Positions 24,801 to 36,420 of a stretch of 64,000 nt of DNA are shown one piece after another; positions within the stretch are counted from its first letter, which is position 1, and every line of letters starts with the position of its first letter. This stretch comes from Rhopalosiphum padi (taxonomy: Eukaryota; Arthropoda; Insecta; Hemiptera; Aphididae). The position numbers and the translations under genes were made by a program. The notes below the pieces were generated by a model. That model ran no database searches, was not told where the DNA came from, and saw only the letters and a program-made list of their open reading frames with translations. Location: contig NC_083598.1 of assembly GCF_020882245.1 (NCBI RefSeq), positions 34,633,858 to 34,697,857 of the forward strand, read 5' to 3'.

Positions 24801-27664
24801 AAATAATTATAATTTATTTAACCACAATTATTACTTGTACAGGATATTTATGTTTTATATAAGGTAATTTTTCTTTAGTTGAACTTAAGTCTAGTCCAAT
24901 TAATAGAAGTGCTTGAAATAGATGATTTTTATCATGAACAATAGTTGAACATGTTGATGTTGCTACTTGTTTAGCTACTCTACGTAAATACCCTTTACGC
25001 TCTAATGTTTGTTCACTAATATTCTTATCTAAAAAAAAATACATAAATATATATTAGAATTAAAATTATGTAGGTAATTGACATTTTTAATTTACTATAA
25101 AATGTATTATTATAATTATAATTTATTTATAAAAATCTGGTTACAAAATAAATTAAAATTTCTTTAACATATTTCTTTTAATGAAATATTATACTAAGTA
25201 TATTATAATGATTTAATAAAAGAAATGGTAGAAGTAAAAATCATTCTACTCAGTTTTGAAGTTGAGTACTTCATTCTGATGTTACAATCTAATCTGTCCA
25301 GCGAGATAATGCGCCGATTCTGCACAACCTTCTGCGTCACTATGCTATCAAAACTGGTTGGCTTATGGCAGGGTATCATTGGGAAATGCGCAGAAAAACT
25401 GATTTTGGTCAGTTTGCGGCGCGTTCTCTCACTTGACAGAATATAAATGGTAATATTAATAATATTTATTATCAAAGCAATGTTAAAAATGTTGCACTCA
25501 AAAGAACATAACAGTCTAAGTAATTTAAAAATGATCACTTAATAAATTATTAATTTTTAACAGATTTGGATAGTTTATTTTTAGCTAAAAAGCAAAGTAC
25601 ATATAATAGGAGATATAATAACACTTACATATTATAATTAAATTTGTAATATAATTTAAACATAATTTTAAGATTCAAATAAAAATTTATCTTATAAGAA
25701 CAATGCAATATTAATAAAAAAAAACATTTGCAATTTCAATTTATTGACCCCTGTATAATTTCAATGTAAAATTAACTATTAAAAATGTTTTTGTATACTT
25801 TATATTATACTAACAAATTTGAGATAAAACTAGGTAATATTGGACTTGTTAATACAGAAATTTTTTGTTAGTATGTTAAGTAATATAAGTTGAATAATTA
25901 TAAATTATAATTGGATCAATAATACTAAGTTAAGCAGTTTTATTGGACATTAATGTAATCTACTAGTCCTTTCGGCAGCTTATTATGTGACCTATAATAA
26001 GTGCTTAATAAAATTAAAATGAAATAGATACCTACCTACATTAAACAATAAATATTATTATAATCACATGTGTAATAAATTGTAACAAATGAATGTATTC
26101 ATTATTGTTAACTTATGTAATTATTAAGGACTCATATAATTATTTATCTAACAAATTAGTTCTATATAAAAGAAAATTTATACATCTGTAATGGAATAAA
26201 AATAATTATAAAGTTATTTATTTACCCGTTAGATTATTTATTGAACCACTAGAACTGTCTTCACAATTAGAAATTGATTCTGAATCACTTTCATCTTGAC
26301 TTTTAACAAATGTACCATAAGCTTCATTCATTAACATTTGAATCTTAGAAAAGTATATAGAATTGACAGTTATTAATTTATTAAGTTATAAATTAATTTA
26401 ACTAGTTACAAATTAAATAAATCATTTTTATAAAATAATACTTTTCTTTTATGACTCATAGTCATATTTTTGTTTGTTTTTGAATCAGTTTCATCTGTAG
26501 TATCGATTTGAAAATATGGTTCAGATTCTTTCAAATTAATTTCAGAATTATAATCTTTAATTGGTGTGGACTACAGATAAACATAACAAATATAGATTTA
26601 ATATTATTTATAGGTATGATAAATGTTTTAGTAGTGGATAAATAAAAAAATCAAATAGACAATTATTATTTTAATTATTATTCAGAACTTACCATATAAT
26701 GTAGATTAGATTTATCGGAATCACAAACTCGATCATTACCAATAAGCGTATTACAATTATTAACAGTATCAATGTTTAGCCTTGAATTAGGTTTTAGGAA
26801 TATTGGTTCATCATATATATGCTCTGTATCATTTTCATTATATGATTTTCTAGTTAAATAATTCTGTTCATCTGTATGATGTATTTTTAATGAATTACTA
26901 TACACTTTATCACTGTCCAAACGATTTAAAGACTTTGCCAAATTGAATAAATTAGATTTCTTAGAACTTATATTTGAATTACAATCTTGTCCAGTAGTAT
27001 TTTCATTTTTTGGTCCATATGTATGAGAGTTTTTAGTTATAAATTTTTCTAGCTTTTCCAACATAGCTTTTGGATCAGACTTAGAAATTGTATGAGATTC
27101 CATTGTACAATTATAAGGAAGATCTAAATCTATTTGTTTATCATGAGCAAATGTTCTTGGTGGCTTTTTAGGAGGCGGACCAATTGGTAAATGTGCTTTT
27201 AGTGGAAGTTCAATATTTTTTTTTAGTACTTTTGGTTTACAGCTAGTAGTATTGTTATTTTCTAATTTTTTTTTCAAACAATTTATGAGAGATTTTTTGT
27301 CAGTTAAAAGTTTATTTTTATCATCTTTTGCAAATGTGTCTAGGTATAATTTTTGATTTAAACTGTCAGTCTTATTATAACTATGAGAATCAATAGGTGT
27401 GATTTTATTACACTCGCTAGTGTTTGAAATAATATTACTAAGTTGTTTCACATTATTAGTTACCACCACGGCCTGTGAATGATCCACTACGAGTTTTCTC
27501 GAAATGTTTACATCCCGCCTGAACGCGGGAGTTCTTTTAATAATTCTTTTGTTCGCATTATTTTCGTGTCGTCTCTTGTCATCCAGTCCGGGTTTCTTAG
27601 AACTTTGAAAAGATTCGAATCGTTTTGTCAATACGTCTACATTAACTACGTTCGTTTCATTCAT
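21832..27664 (-). CDS. DENN domain protein, DENND2-like Rab guanine-nucleotide exchange factor
   Basis: Ten exons: 27664-26693, 26570-26442, 26343-26226, 25028-24835, 24746-24525, 24410-24268, 23663-23508, 23088-22893, 22827-22591, 22077-21832 (TGA). They give 870 residues with consistent phases. The first ~400 residues are polar and disordered with a Pro-rich patch (IGPPPKKPPRTF), as in DENND2 proteins. uDENN is marked by FPDAHVWPF and TDENGRRNYGYCYRV. Core DENN has MLLERKLILLSKS, SSLYPFTWQHTLVSVLPSQM and QAPTPYIIGLL. dDENN has VFIFDLDANKAL, RLFVELVGHY and a C-terminal helix with FLEWFTETAMFTTFL. DENND2 proteins activate Rab GTPases such as Rab9 on endosomes and Golgi. The 24525 donor is GC rather than GT. 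The ATG at 27664 starts a 972-bp open exon. Confidence 0.9.
25225..25446. other. Non-AT-rich island in a DENND2 intron, open on both strands
   Basis: A stretch of roughly normal base composition inside an otherwise very AT-rich intron (25029-26225). It is open in one plus frame (25225-25446) and one minus frame (25203-25538). It includes GCGCCGATTCTGCACAACC and a small hairpin AACTGATTTTGGTCAGTT. No protein family is recognised. It could be an old transposon fragment, a conserved non-coding element or an unannotated exon. Confidence 0.35.
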
Positions 27665-28771
27665 AATTTTGATAGTATCATCGGTGAAAATGTCACATTT
27701 TATAACGAATAGTTATGAAAAAAAAATAAAAATAATTAAAAATACCTCGTTGAAAGAAAAAAAAACAAAAAAAACAATTACATATTTATATTATATTATT
27801 ATTTTACGGATAATTATTATAAATAGCATTCATCAACCACGTACACCGAACACAGTGCTTAGTGCACACGAGTGAACTGAACTCTGTCAACTCTCATCTC
27901 AATGCGATGTCTAATCTACACCAATAATAACGAATAATGAAACGCGCAACTTATTAATAAACACAATATGATAATAATTAATAATTAATAACAATTATCA
28001 ACGCAACATCATTTGATATAAAAAAAAAAAATGAACAATTATAATATATTTATTTATACACTATCAAATTTTCGGTATATTATATTATTATTATTCAATA
28101 TTCGGTGTTCGCATGCACGGCGCATTGTACTATTGTTGTTACCATTAATTCTATATTGTGGTCTATTAGGTTGTTACCATTTTAATATACGAGTAAGACC
28201 GGTTAATGAAAAGAGATGACTGCATCACGATTCACGACTACATCAGTTGCTGTTGGTCGTATGTAAATTTTGTTCTACGATATGATATCATAGAATAGAT
28301 TATGGTCTATGGGTAAAACCACCTATAATGATGATGTGATACATTAACATTACAGTCATTACAAATTTATTTTTACAGATAATAGATTGTTATCATACTG
28401 ACTATTCTATAGATATATGGACCACCTGTTCGGCTGTTCATGGTTCTTTTCCATACTTTATCACATTTATGATTTATATATTATGTTTTTCCGAACAATT
28501 TCCTTTATTCCTATTCCTTGCGTCGATTATTAATCATTATTACTATTATTATTTTTAATAATTAGTAGTTCACAATATTTATAATATACTTATTCTATAG
28601 TTAAACCTTTATTAAAATTCTGCAATTCACTTGTGTGTACCTACATCACATTTTCTTATTTCTATATAGAAACAAAAATTAATTTTATCCATTGGCGTTT
28701 GATTTGATAATAAACTACAGAATTAATATTTCTTTTATAAATTACTGTGATTACAATAGCAAACAAAAAAT
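27665..28771. promoter_or_regulatory. Divergent intergenic region between DENND2 (-) and the SNARE gene (+)
   Basis: About 1.1 kb separates the two start codons. The two transcripts point away from each other, so this DNA probably holds both promoters. Around 28255-28310 there are short palindromic words (ATGATATCAT). The plus open frames at 27669 and 28031 look like chance A/T-rich frames. Confidence 0.45.
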
Positions 28772-31700
28772 ATGATGCCTAGAGGAAAAAATGGTTATTC
28801 CTGGGAATTAAATTCAGGAACTCAAGATAGTGAGGTAAGATTAAGTTCATAAAAACTTGACTTATTTTAAACGTGAATGATCAAACAGTGTAGGGTGATA
28901 TCATTGAAATAAAGACTACTTATTAAAGTTTATGCCACTTTACGAAATAATGAAATTAAAATTCAGTTAATGATTATTATTACTATTTTTTTTTTTTGGT
29001 AATAATCTTTATTACAACTCTGCAGCAAGGGACATTAGTTACAGTGTCTAAATTATTACTATTAACATTATTTACATTATGTTACATTAATTTTGAATTT
29101 CAATTATATTTTGTCACTTGAATTTGTTGAATTTAATAGTTTAAATTTTTTTTTTTTTTGTTAAATGCTTATAATTTTATTTCTCAACATTTATTACTTT
29201 AATTCTACATTTGAACAACAATATTACCTCCTCAGTAGCGCAACCAAGATTTTTTCAAGGTGGGTGTCCGCCAGTAGCGTATACAAAGTTCCTCAATATA
29301 TTTCCAAATTTGTTAGTATACTATGGACATAAGTTACGGTTCAAGGGGGTGTCCAGACACCCAAAACACCCCCCTTGGTTGCGCCACTATACCTCCTTAG
29401 TTTTCTTATAAGAGTGTAATTTATTTCCTCAAAAATTTTCAAGTATACCCATATGGTATATAGGTAATAGTTAATTGAATTGTTTGAACATTTAAGTTAT
29501 TTACTTATATCATATAATTAAATTAGGTGCACACCAAATCTAAAATAATCTATTATATTTAATATCTTCTTTAAAAATAAAGAAATATTTAATGTACATA
29601 TCACTATTTTTAATTGTTTTAATAATTTTGATTATATTAGCCTTTGCTAGAAAGAGATACTGAAGATCCAGATGATGTGTTATTTACATCCCGCCCAGGC
29701 ACATCAACATTTGTAGCTGATATGCTGAGTTCACATTCTCATAAAATGAATAATCAACACAATAAACTTGACCTCATATCTAATTCAGTAAAAACTTTGA
29801 AAAATGTTTCAGAAGATATAAGTGTTGAGTTAGATCATCAAAACGTGTAAGTAGATTTTAAATTATAAATTTCTTAGTGAGACTCGGATTTAACTACTTA
29901 AGTTACAATAAACAATAATTTCGCCAATCAATTATATTATAAAGAAATGTTTATTTTTTTTTTTTTAGAATGCTTGAAAATTTAAGCACTGAATTAGATA
30001 AAACTGAATCAAGATTAGATATGGTATCAAAAAAGGTGGCACAAGTTCTACAATTGTCTGATGGTAATATTATAATAAATTCTTACTTTTTAAATTAAAA
30101 AATAATATACACACATCTAAATATGAAGAACAATTAGGGGTTCATAACGAATCTAGGACAAAATATCCAAATGTGTCAGTTTTCCCAAAATAAGTGCATT
30201 ACAGTTTACTTTCTAATAAATTTAATAAAATATAAATATATTATATTATACTACAGCAATTAATAAAATAATATAATATTAAATGTAAATTAATCTTAGT
30301 TTTTAATCAAATTAATCCATTTTTCTGAAAATAAGTACATTAAACTTTACTTGATAATAAAATTAGCTTAAATACTCAAATAATATAATCATTTTGACAA
30401 GAAAAATAAAATTCTATAAATAAAAAAATGTATAATATAATAGAAAAGGATCTAGGAACTGATCCGGTTACTATATAAATCCATATCCCAATCCACCCCT
30501 GAGGCGAGCTTTTAATTGTTATAAGTTATTAGTTTACTTGTTGATATATACAGAGGCGGATTTACGCATAGGCAACCTAGGTATGTGCCTAGGACACAAC
30601 ATCTTTCCGGGGGTGCCGCAATTTTCTATATATTAAAAGTATAATTTATATAATATAATAGTGTTGTAATGCCTTGGGGCGAAAAAATGGTGAGTCCGTC
30701 CCTCGATATATATATATATATATATATCAGGAGCGTATTTAGAAATGTCTTATGGGGAGATACGACATAAAAATGCTGCAGACAAAACTAAAGTCGCACA
30801 GCGTCAATTGGGTACCATTGGACCACCAATGAAAAAGAAAAAAAGATTTATTAAAACATATTTGTGAAGAATACAATGATTGAATGATGGCACTAGGGAC
30901 ATTCCAAATTTTTTAAATGCTATAGCTAATTTTCTTCGACAATAAGATACAATTTTCTATTTTTTAAAACATATACTAAATTTTTAGTTATTTGAGTATA
31001 TTGTATCTAAATATAAAAAAAAATTATTTTACATTTTATTTCATATTATTTGACTAATGTGTGTGCAGTATATTTTGTTATATTATTACTATTAACGTAA
31101 TTTATGTATCATAATATAATATATTTATATTTTATTAGATTTATTAGAAATTAAAGTGTAATTCACTTATTTTTGGAAAAACGGATACATTTGGATATTT
31201 TTACCGATTACCGTTCATAACACCATACACTCAGTTTGGAAATAGATACATTTCAATATGTCTTGCCTTTAGGTATTTTTAGAATGAGTCAAAAGTACTG
31301 TAGTATAGCTTGCATATTATCCAAGGCAATGATTATAATATTTTGGTGAGCCTAACCAAGCAATTCTGACTTATCAAATCATGTTTTGGGAGCTTTACTT
31401 ATCAAAATCCTCAATACAGTCCCAAACCCTCCGCAATAAATACCAGCTTTAAAAATCTTTTAACTTTTATTTTATTTCCTTTAATTCTCTATACTATTAA
31501 ATTAATGATTGTAATACCTTTAAATGTTTTACCAAGAGCATTTTTCTCGACCTCTTTTGTTCAATTATCCATATGTGATTTATAATGTATGTATTATCAG
31601 ATTGGAAATCATGCTAACATGGATAACCCAATCAAAAGATATTATCTTTATTACTTTTAAAAATGTATTATTAATTTATTTTTTCAAATTTCTTCATACA

Positions 31701-32414
31701 TTTTAATGTTTGATTGCACATTGACTATTCAATAAATTGTTATTTAAGTGTCAAATAAGAAAACCATTAATATAAAGGAACATGAACAATATATTATATA
31801 AAAGATATATATACTGTTTTTATTATTTAAACATTTTGTATAGAACAATAATAATATATTATACCCAAGATGAGAGATAAATTATAATTTATTTTTCTGT
31901 GTACATACTAGCAATGGCGAAACAAACATAAAATAATCTATAAGTGACTTAAAATTTACTGCCCACCTACTGTCAATAGTCATTAACCATAATATATATC
32001 TATACATTTTAATAAATATTAGTACTAGTAATACTAACACTTAGTTATTGTTCACGACTTTCATATCGGCACCCACCTACCCCTAAATCTTTAAAACACG
32101 TTCATTTCGCCACTGTGAACCAGTGTAGCTTACATGGTATAACACAAATAATTGACGAATTGAATGAACTTAAAATGTAAAAAACTTGTTTTTATTAGAG
32201 TATATTTTAATTGATAGTAACAATTATTAAATTAAAAATTGATTAGAATAAAATATGTTTTTTCATTATTAGACAATTATATCCCTCAGTTATGTGTTAT
32301 ACTATGTATCATATTAACAATGTACTTTTTGTTATAGATAGGAGACAATGGATGGCAATTGGAATTTTAGTTGGTATTATTTTAATAACTATAATTCTTT
32401 TAATAATTTTGTAA
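28772..32414 (+). CDS. Qc-SNARE, syntaxin-6/10-like, without an N-terminal Habc domain
   Basis: Four exons: 28772-28834, 29641-29846, 29969-30063, 32338-32414 (TAA), with matching phases, giving 146 residues. The N-terminal ~55 residues are polar (PLLERDTEDPDDVLFTSRPG). A full SNARE heptad region follows (QHNKLDLISNSVKTLKNVSE, then ELDHQNVMLENL with the zero-layer Gln, then TESRLDMVSKKVAQVL). The protein ends in DRRQWMAIGILVGIILIT and a hydrophobic tail anchor. DRRQW just before the anchor is typical of syntaxin-6/10, the trans-Golgi/endosome Qc-SNAREs. Those proteins carry about 150 extra residues with a three-helix bundle that I do not find here. It may be a short paralogue, a short isoform, or a Bet1-length SNARE. 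Confidence 0.75.
28989..29080 (-). mobile_element. 3' end of a degenerate retroposon with poly(A)
   Basis: The reverse complement ends AGTTGTAATAAAGATTATTA followed by CC and a run of A, as at the poly(A) end of a LINE or SINE. It lies in the first SNARE intron. The family is not identifiable. Confidence 0.4.
29233..29389. mobile_element. hAT-type MITE, 157 bp, perfect 8-bp target duplication
   Basis: Left end CAGTAGCGCAACCAAG and right end CTTGGTTGCGCCACTA are inverted repeats with a few mismatches. The flanks carry a perfect direct repeat TACCTCCT (29225-29232 and 29390-29397). It is inserted in the first SNARE intron. Confidence 0.9.
30551..30705. mobile_element. Probable hAT-type MITE, degenerate
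   Basis: Left end CAGAGGCGGATTTACG and right end GTGAGTCCGTCCCTCG are imperfect inverted repeats. The flanking AT repeats hide any target duplication. A related end (AAATCCGCCTCTG) occurs near 50829-50843. Confidence 0.55.
31912..32115. mobile_element. hAT-like MITE, 204 bp
   Basis: Left end CAATGGCGAAACAAAC and right end GTTCATTTCGCCACTG are inverted repeats with a few mismatches. No matching 8-bp duplication is seen, so the insertion may be old. It lies in the last SNARE intron. Confidence 0.6.
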
Positions 32415-33259
32415 ATTATGTTCAAACATTATATTTGGTAAAAAAGACTGATTTTATTTATATAATATTTACTTTTCACAAAAAATATATTAACATATTA
32501 TGATAAATGTGACATAGTGCCTACATTTTAATATTCAAGAATCTAGTCCAAATTATATTATCACTTAATTTATTGTTTTTCTGAATATATTTTATTTTAT
32601 ATCTTTAAATGTCATAATAATATAATATTATCAATGATGAATGAATAAACTGTTTTTGATTGTTCAGCAATTTGTATAACTCTTCAAAAGATTTGTATAA
32701 AATATTTTGATGTATTATTTAATTTTACCTTTGTATTTGTTTTATAATTTTCTGTTTGGATGTTTAACTACTTGAATCTCTTGTACCTTTCACCTTCCCT
32801 ATTTTTTATGCGGTACTCTATTCACACTGTTATTTAATGTGGGATTTATTCTCAATAAATTTCTAAGTAGCATGAAAAAATTTCCAAGGTATGGTTTACC
32901 TGATATTTACTAACATAATACATCTCCTTATTTTAACATTTTTTACTCAATAAAGTGATGGAAAAATAAATACAAGTAATACATTTCTAAGGTATTTTAA
33001 AATATATTACTATTATTTTGTTATTATTTAATTTAAATCACACATTCACTTACTAACTAATATTAATTATTCAGTATAAATTAATAAATTACTTAATACA
33101 TCATATTGATAGTAAGAATTTTTGATACACGAGTTATATTGTTTTTGATAGGTTAATCTTCTATTAATATGCATAAGTCAAAATACAGATAAAATTAAAT
33201 AGATAACAATTATTTATATGAAATAAATATAAAATTAGTCAATTTATAACATACTAGTA

Positions 33260-34391
33260 TCATTGATCAATACCATATTTATAATTGAAATTACATGAAT
33301 ATGGATCAGCATATTGAGATAAATTATGTTCTCTATAATACACAATGTATTCAGGATAAAATTCATAATCATTAAATTTTACATAAACCATACCATTTGT
33401 TGATTTAGCCGTATCATAAAAATTAGGTAAAACATTTAAATTATAATTGACGCTGACATCTTTAATTCTTTGAACTAAAACTCGACAAACTATAAATGCT
33501 CGCTCAATTGAAATTTCTAAAAAAAAAAAAGAAAAAATTGCTAATAAATTAATAAAACAGGAACATCTTTAAAATGTATAAATACATAAATAAATAGTAA
33601 TATTTAAACAATAGATTACATTATTATAACTGCATTAAAAAAAAAAATAATAATAAAATTTACTCACCACTATTAAAATCATGCCTCGATGGAACAAAAG
33701 GTTCAGCAAAATTATTGTCAGTAATATGGTCCATAAGCCATTTGGTTGCACATTCTAAACCTTGATTATGAGTATAAAATAATGCTCGTTTGACTGCTTC
33801 TCTAGGAAAACCCATATTAATAAGTATTTGCATTACATTTTCATCGTAGTCTATTGCAGAAAGTGATCCTGGTTTAATAATAAATATAATTTAATAAAAG
33901 TACAAAAATTAATTTGATAGCATTAAATAAAATGTATCAATTATTTACCTTGAGCACATGATGCATATTTGTTGGCATACAAAGGACAATATGAAAAACA
34001 TACACCTTTTCCATATCGACAACGACTTGTGAAACGCCAGTCTAAATTATTTTCAGCTATTGATTGAACATTTTTAGTGGCTGTAACGTGATATAAAAGC
34101 CATTCATTTACCGTTATATTTTTATTATTTACTTCCATTTCATTTTTTCTTAATGAGTATAAGCCCCAAAGCAGTGGATTTTGTACTTTATAAACACTTA
34201 TAACCTGAAATTAGTACAATTAAATGATTAATAAAAGTATATCATTAATACATGAGTAATAAATTGTCATTTAAACTTACATCAAAAAGATCATATAAAT
34301 GTCTAATTTCTTCAACTTCGTACAATTCTGAATTAACTACTGGTTCAATAGAATAATCATTCATGATTGAGCTATAATTAATATTGCTCAT
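33260..34391 (-). CDS. PARP (ARTD) catalytic domain interrupted by a UBA domain exon
   Basis: Exons 34391-34281 (from the first ATG), 34204-33949, 33868-33668, 33516-33260 (TGA), with matching phases, giving about 274 residues. ADP-ribosyltransferase landmarks of the PARP7/12 type: LYDLFDVISVYKVQNPLLW, then LLYHVTATKNVQSIAENNLD (catalytic-His region), RYGKGVCFSYCPLYANKYA (GSYFA-equivalent), and in the last exon AFIVCRVLVQR and YVKFNDYEFYPEYIVYY. The third exon instead encodes a UBA domain (DENVMQILINMGFPREAVKR, then GLECATKWLMDHI) whose wording matches the second UBA of USP5/USP13. The exon is 201 bp with phase 1 at both ends, so including or skipping it keeps the frame. The usual catalytic Tyr appears replaced by Cys. 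Upstream exons may exist: the frame stays open above the ATG but has no earlier ATG. Confidence 0.8.
33668..33868 (-). other. UBA-domain cassette exon (phase 1-1) inside the PARP gene
   Basis: Acceptor ATTAAACCAG, donor GTGAGT, 67 codons. It encodes DENVMQILINMGFPREAVKR and the rest of a three-helix UBA with the MGF loop, then DNNFAEPF. This parallels the D-D-P-D-F-A-N-P tail after USP5 UBA2. Symmetric phases suit exon shuffling or exon skipping. Confidence 0.85.
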
Positions 34392-36099
34392 ACAAAAACC
34401 AAAATTTAATAATAATAATATTAATTGATTAAATGTGCATAAAATAATCAAAAATTAAATTAATATTTGTTGTTTTAAAAACTTTAATGCTACAACCCAA
34501 ATGCATAAAAATAAAGTGTATTTTATCATATAGTTATTATTATTAAATATTAATAAAGCTTTTACAGTGATATTATAAGTTAAAATTACATATTTATAGA
34601 CTGTAATTAGTATATAACTGTAACTTATGTAGGTATACTTAAATACACTAAAAACACTGGTATTTAAATTATAATTAAGTACCTTAAATTTGAAGACCAC
34701 AATTTTTAAGTAGTCCAATCTGGACAGTTTTTTTTCTATGTACAAGTTTCATGCTTTTATATTAGTTGACTTTAGAGCTATCAAATATCATTTGATATTG
34801 GTTTTAACTATTTATACGGTATAGTTATCTTAAATAATTATCAACCAACACCGTTATTTGTTACGATAATTAATTAAACTTTAATTTGACTCGATCACTA
34901 TCGGTTTTGTAATATACAAATACTAGGTATTTAGGTATTTAAAAAAATAATATATAATGAGCATCAAATTTTAAACTGAAATCTATATGTGTAATATAGT
35001 GTAATGGGTACATTATTGTTTTGAGTATATAAATTATGTTTGTGATTTTATACCACTACTAAGGTACAAAAATGCAAAACGAACTTGTGCTTTTGGTGAA
35101 TCGAAAAAAATAGACGATTTACATTTTTGGGTTTCACCGCAAAGCCGTAGTTTAACGATTAACGAATAACCCATATAATATATTATGTTGACATGATGTT
35201 ATACTAAGACTCGATAATAATCAGAGTAATTTAATAAATACCTAACATCGTTAAAATAATAAAACAAATTTAATTTACGTACCTAATGCCAATATATTTG
35301 GAGACGCAGACATGCAATACAATCAGAAGTTAGTAGATTACTACTTCTTTATAAATTTATAATCGAAAACCGTGTCGTCCGTCCGTCAATTGACCACTTT
35401 GAAGTTTGATAGAATTAATACCATGCAATACAAAAAAATATTCGCTAGCAATGGAAAAATTTAAAATATTATTATTATATATTATTATTAATAATAATAT
35501 ATTATACTACATACTCTGATTTTTGAATTTGATTTATATTTTATAACAATGCATCGAATCCGATTGAATGTCAAGGTATTAATGTAATATTATTAACTAA
35601 TAACTACCTATAAAGTAAATTATAATGTTTATGGTTATATTACTTTTATTATTAGATATTACTTTTATTATTAGATATTAGATGAATATAATTATTAATT
35701 ATATTTATTTTATTGTGTTATTGTAACGGTTTAAGTTACTATAGTGATAACGATGGGAATTCCTAAAATAAAAGTTTATTTTTATTTAAAATGACAAGAC
35801 TTACATTTAAATTACTGAAATGATTTGACTATTTGAGCGACCGCACAATCCGGCAAATCGTGATACACAAATACAAAATTGAAAATATTAATAATTATTA
35901 TTTAATATGAAAATTTTTTTTCCAATGGACCGATAAGTAACAATGCTGATTTAAATATGTCAAATTATATAATATTATAAGCTATAAATAGACGGATAAC
36001 GCAATCATAATTCATAAAGGTTTAATGCATACTTATCATATTCACTATATCGTCTATATCAGACATCAGTCTTCACTCTTCAGTCACGACTCATGAGTC
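34392..36099. other. Upstream region of the PARP-like gene, no clear exon
   Basis: AT-rich. A hydrophobic open frame continues above the first PARP ATG, but its 5' codon is TTG and it cannot be accepted as a signal peptide. There is a palindrome around 34788-34804 (ATCAAAT, ATTTGAT), an AT palindrome near 35465-35510 and a direct tandem repeat of TACTTTTATTATTAGATAT at 35641-35680. Confidence 0.45.
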
Positions 36100-36149
36100 G
36101 CATTACTGCAAGAAGTGCAAGACTCTCAAGAAAAGTGTACAACTGAATA

Positions 36150-36242
36150 ATGACGTCTTACAATAAAAACCGTTTGCTGGCAGCTGCAAAAAGAGTTCAG
36201 AGATCCGAGCGTATTAATGCCAATAAAGGGTTACCTAGATAG
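36150..36242 (+). CDS. Short ORF of 30 codons, possible 5' exon
   Basis: ATG to TAG reading MTSYNKNRLLAAAKRVQRSE and ten more residues, immediately followed by a donor-like GTAATT. The composition is less AT-rich than the surroundings. It could be the first exon of a plus-strand gene or of a non-coding transcript. No downstream exon was recognised. Confidence 0.2.
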   Translation: MTSYNKNRLLAAAKRVQRSERINANKGLPR

Positions 36243-36420
36243 GTAATTAATTTAATTCATTCAAATTATAGAAATTAAAAGTATAAAATAATTGGGAGAT
36301 TTTGCTCTCTTCTCTGTCCCGTCCAGGGAAAGAACATGCTGTGCCATGACGAAAATCGGTTTTGTGGCTACGTGACGCGTCGACATCCATAGTGAAATAT
36401 AATATGGTCTCTGAATTTTC

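Noticed and set aside
34392..34451. Hydrophobic stretch before the PARP coding exon, looking like a signal peptide of a secreted protein
   Set aside because: The first codon is TTG, not ATG, and the first real ATG lies after the hydrophobic segment. It is probably untranslated A/T-rich sequence.
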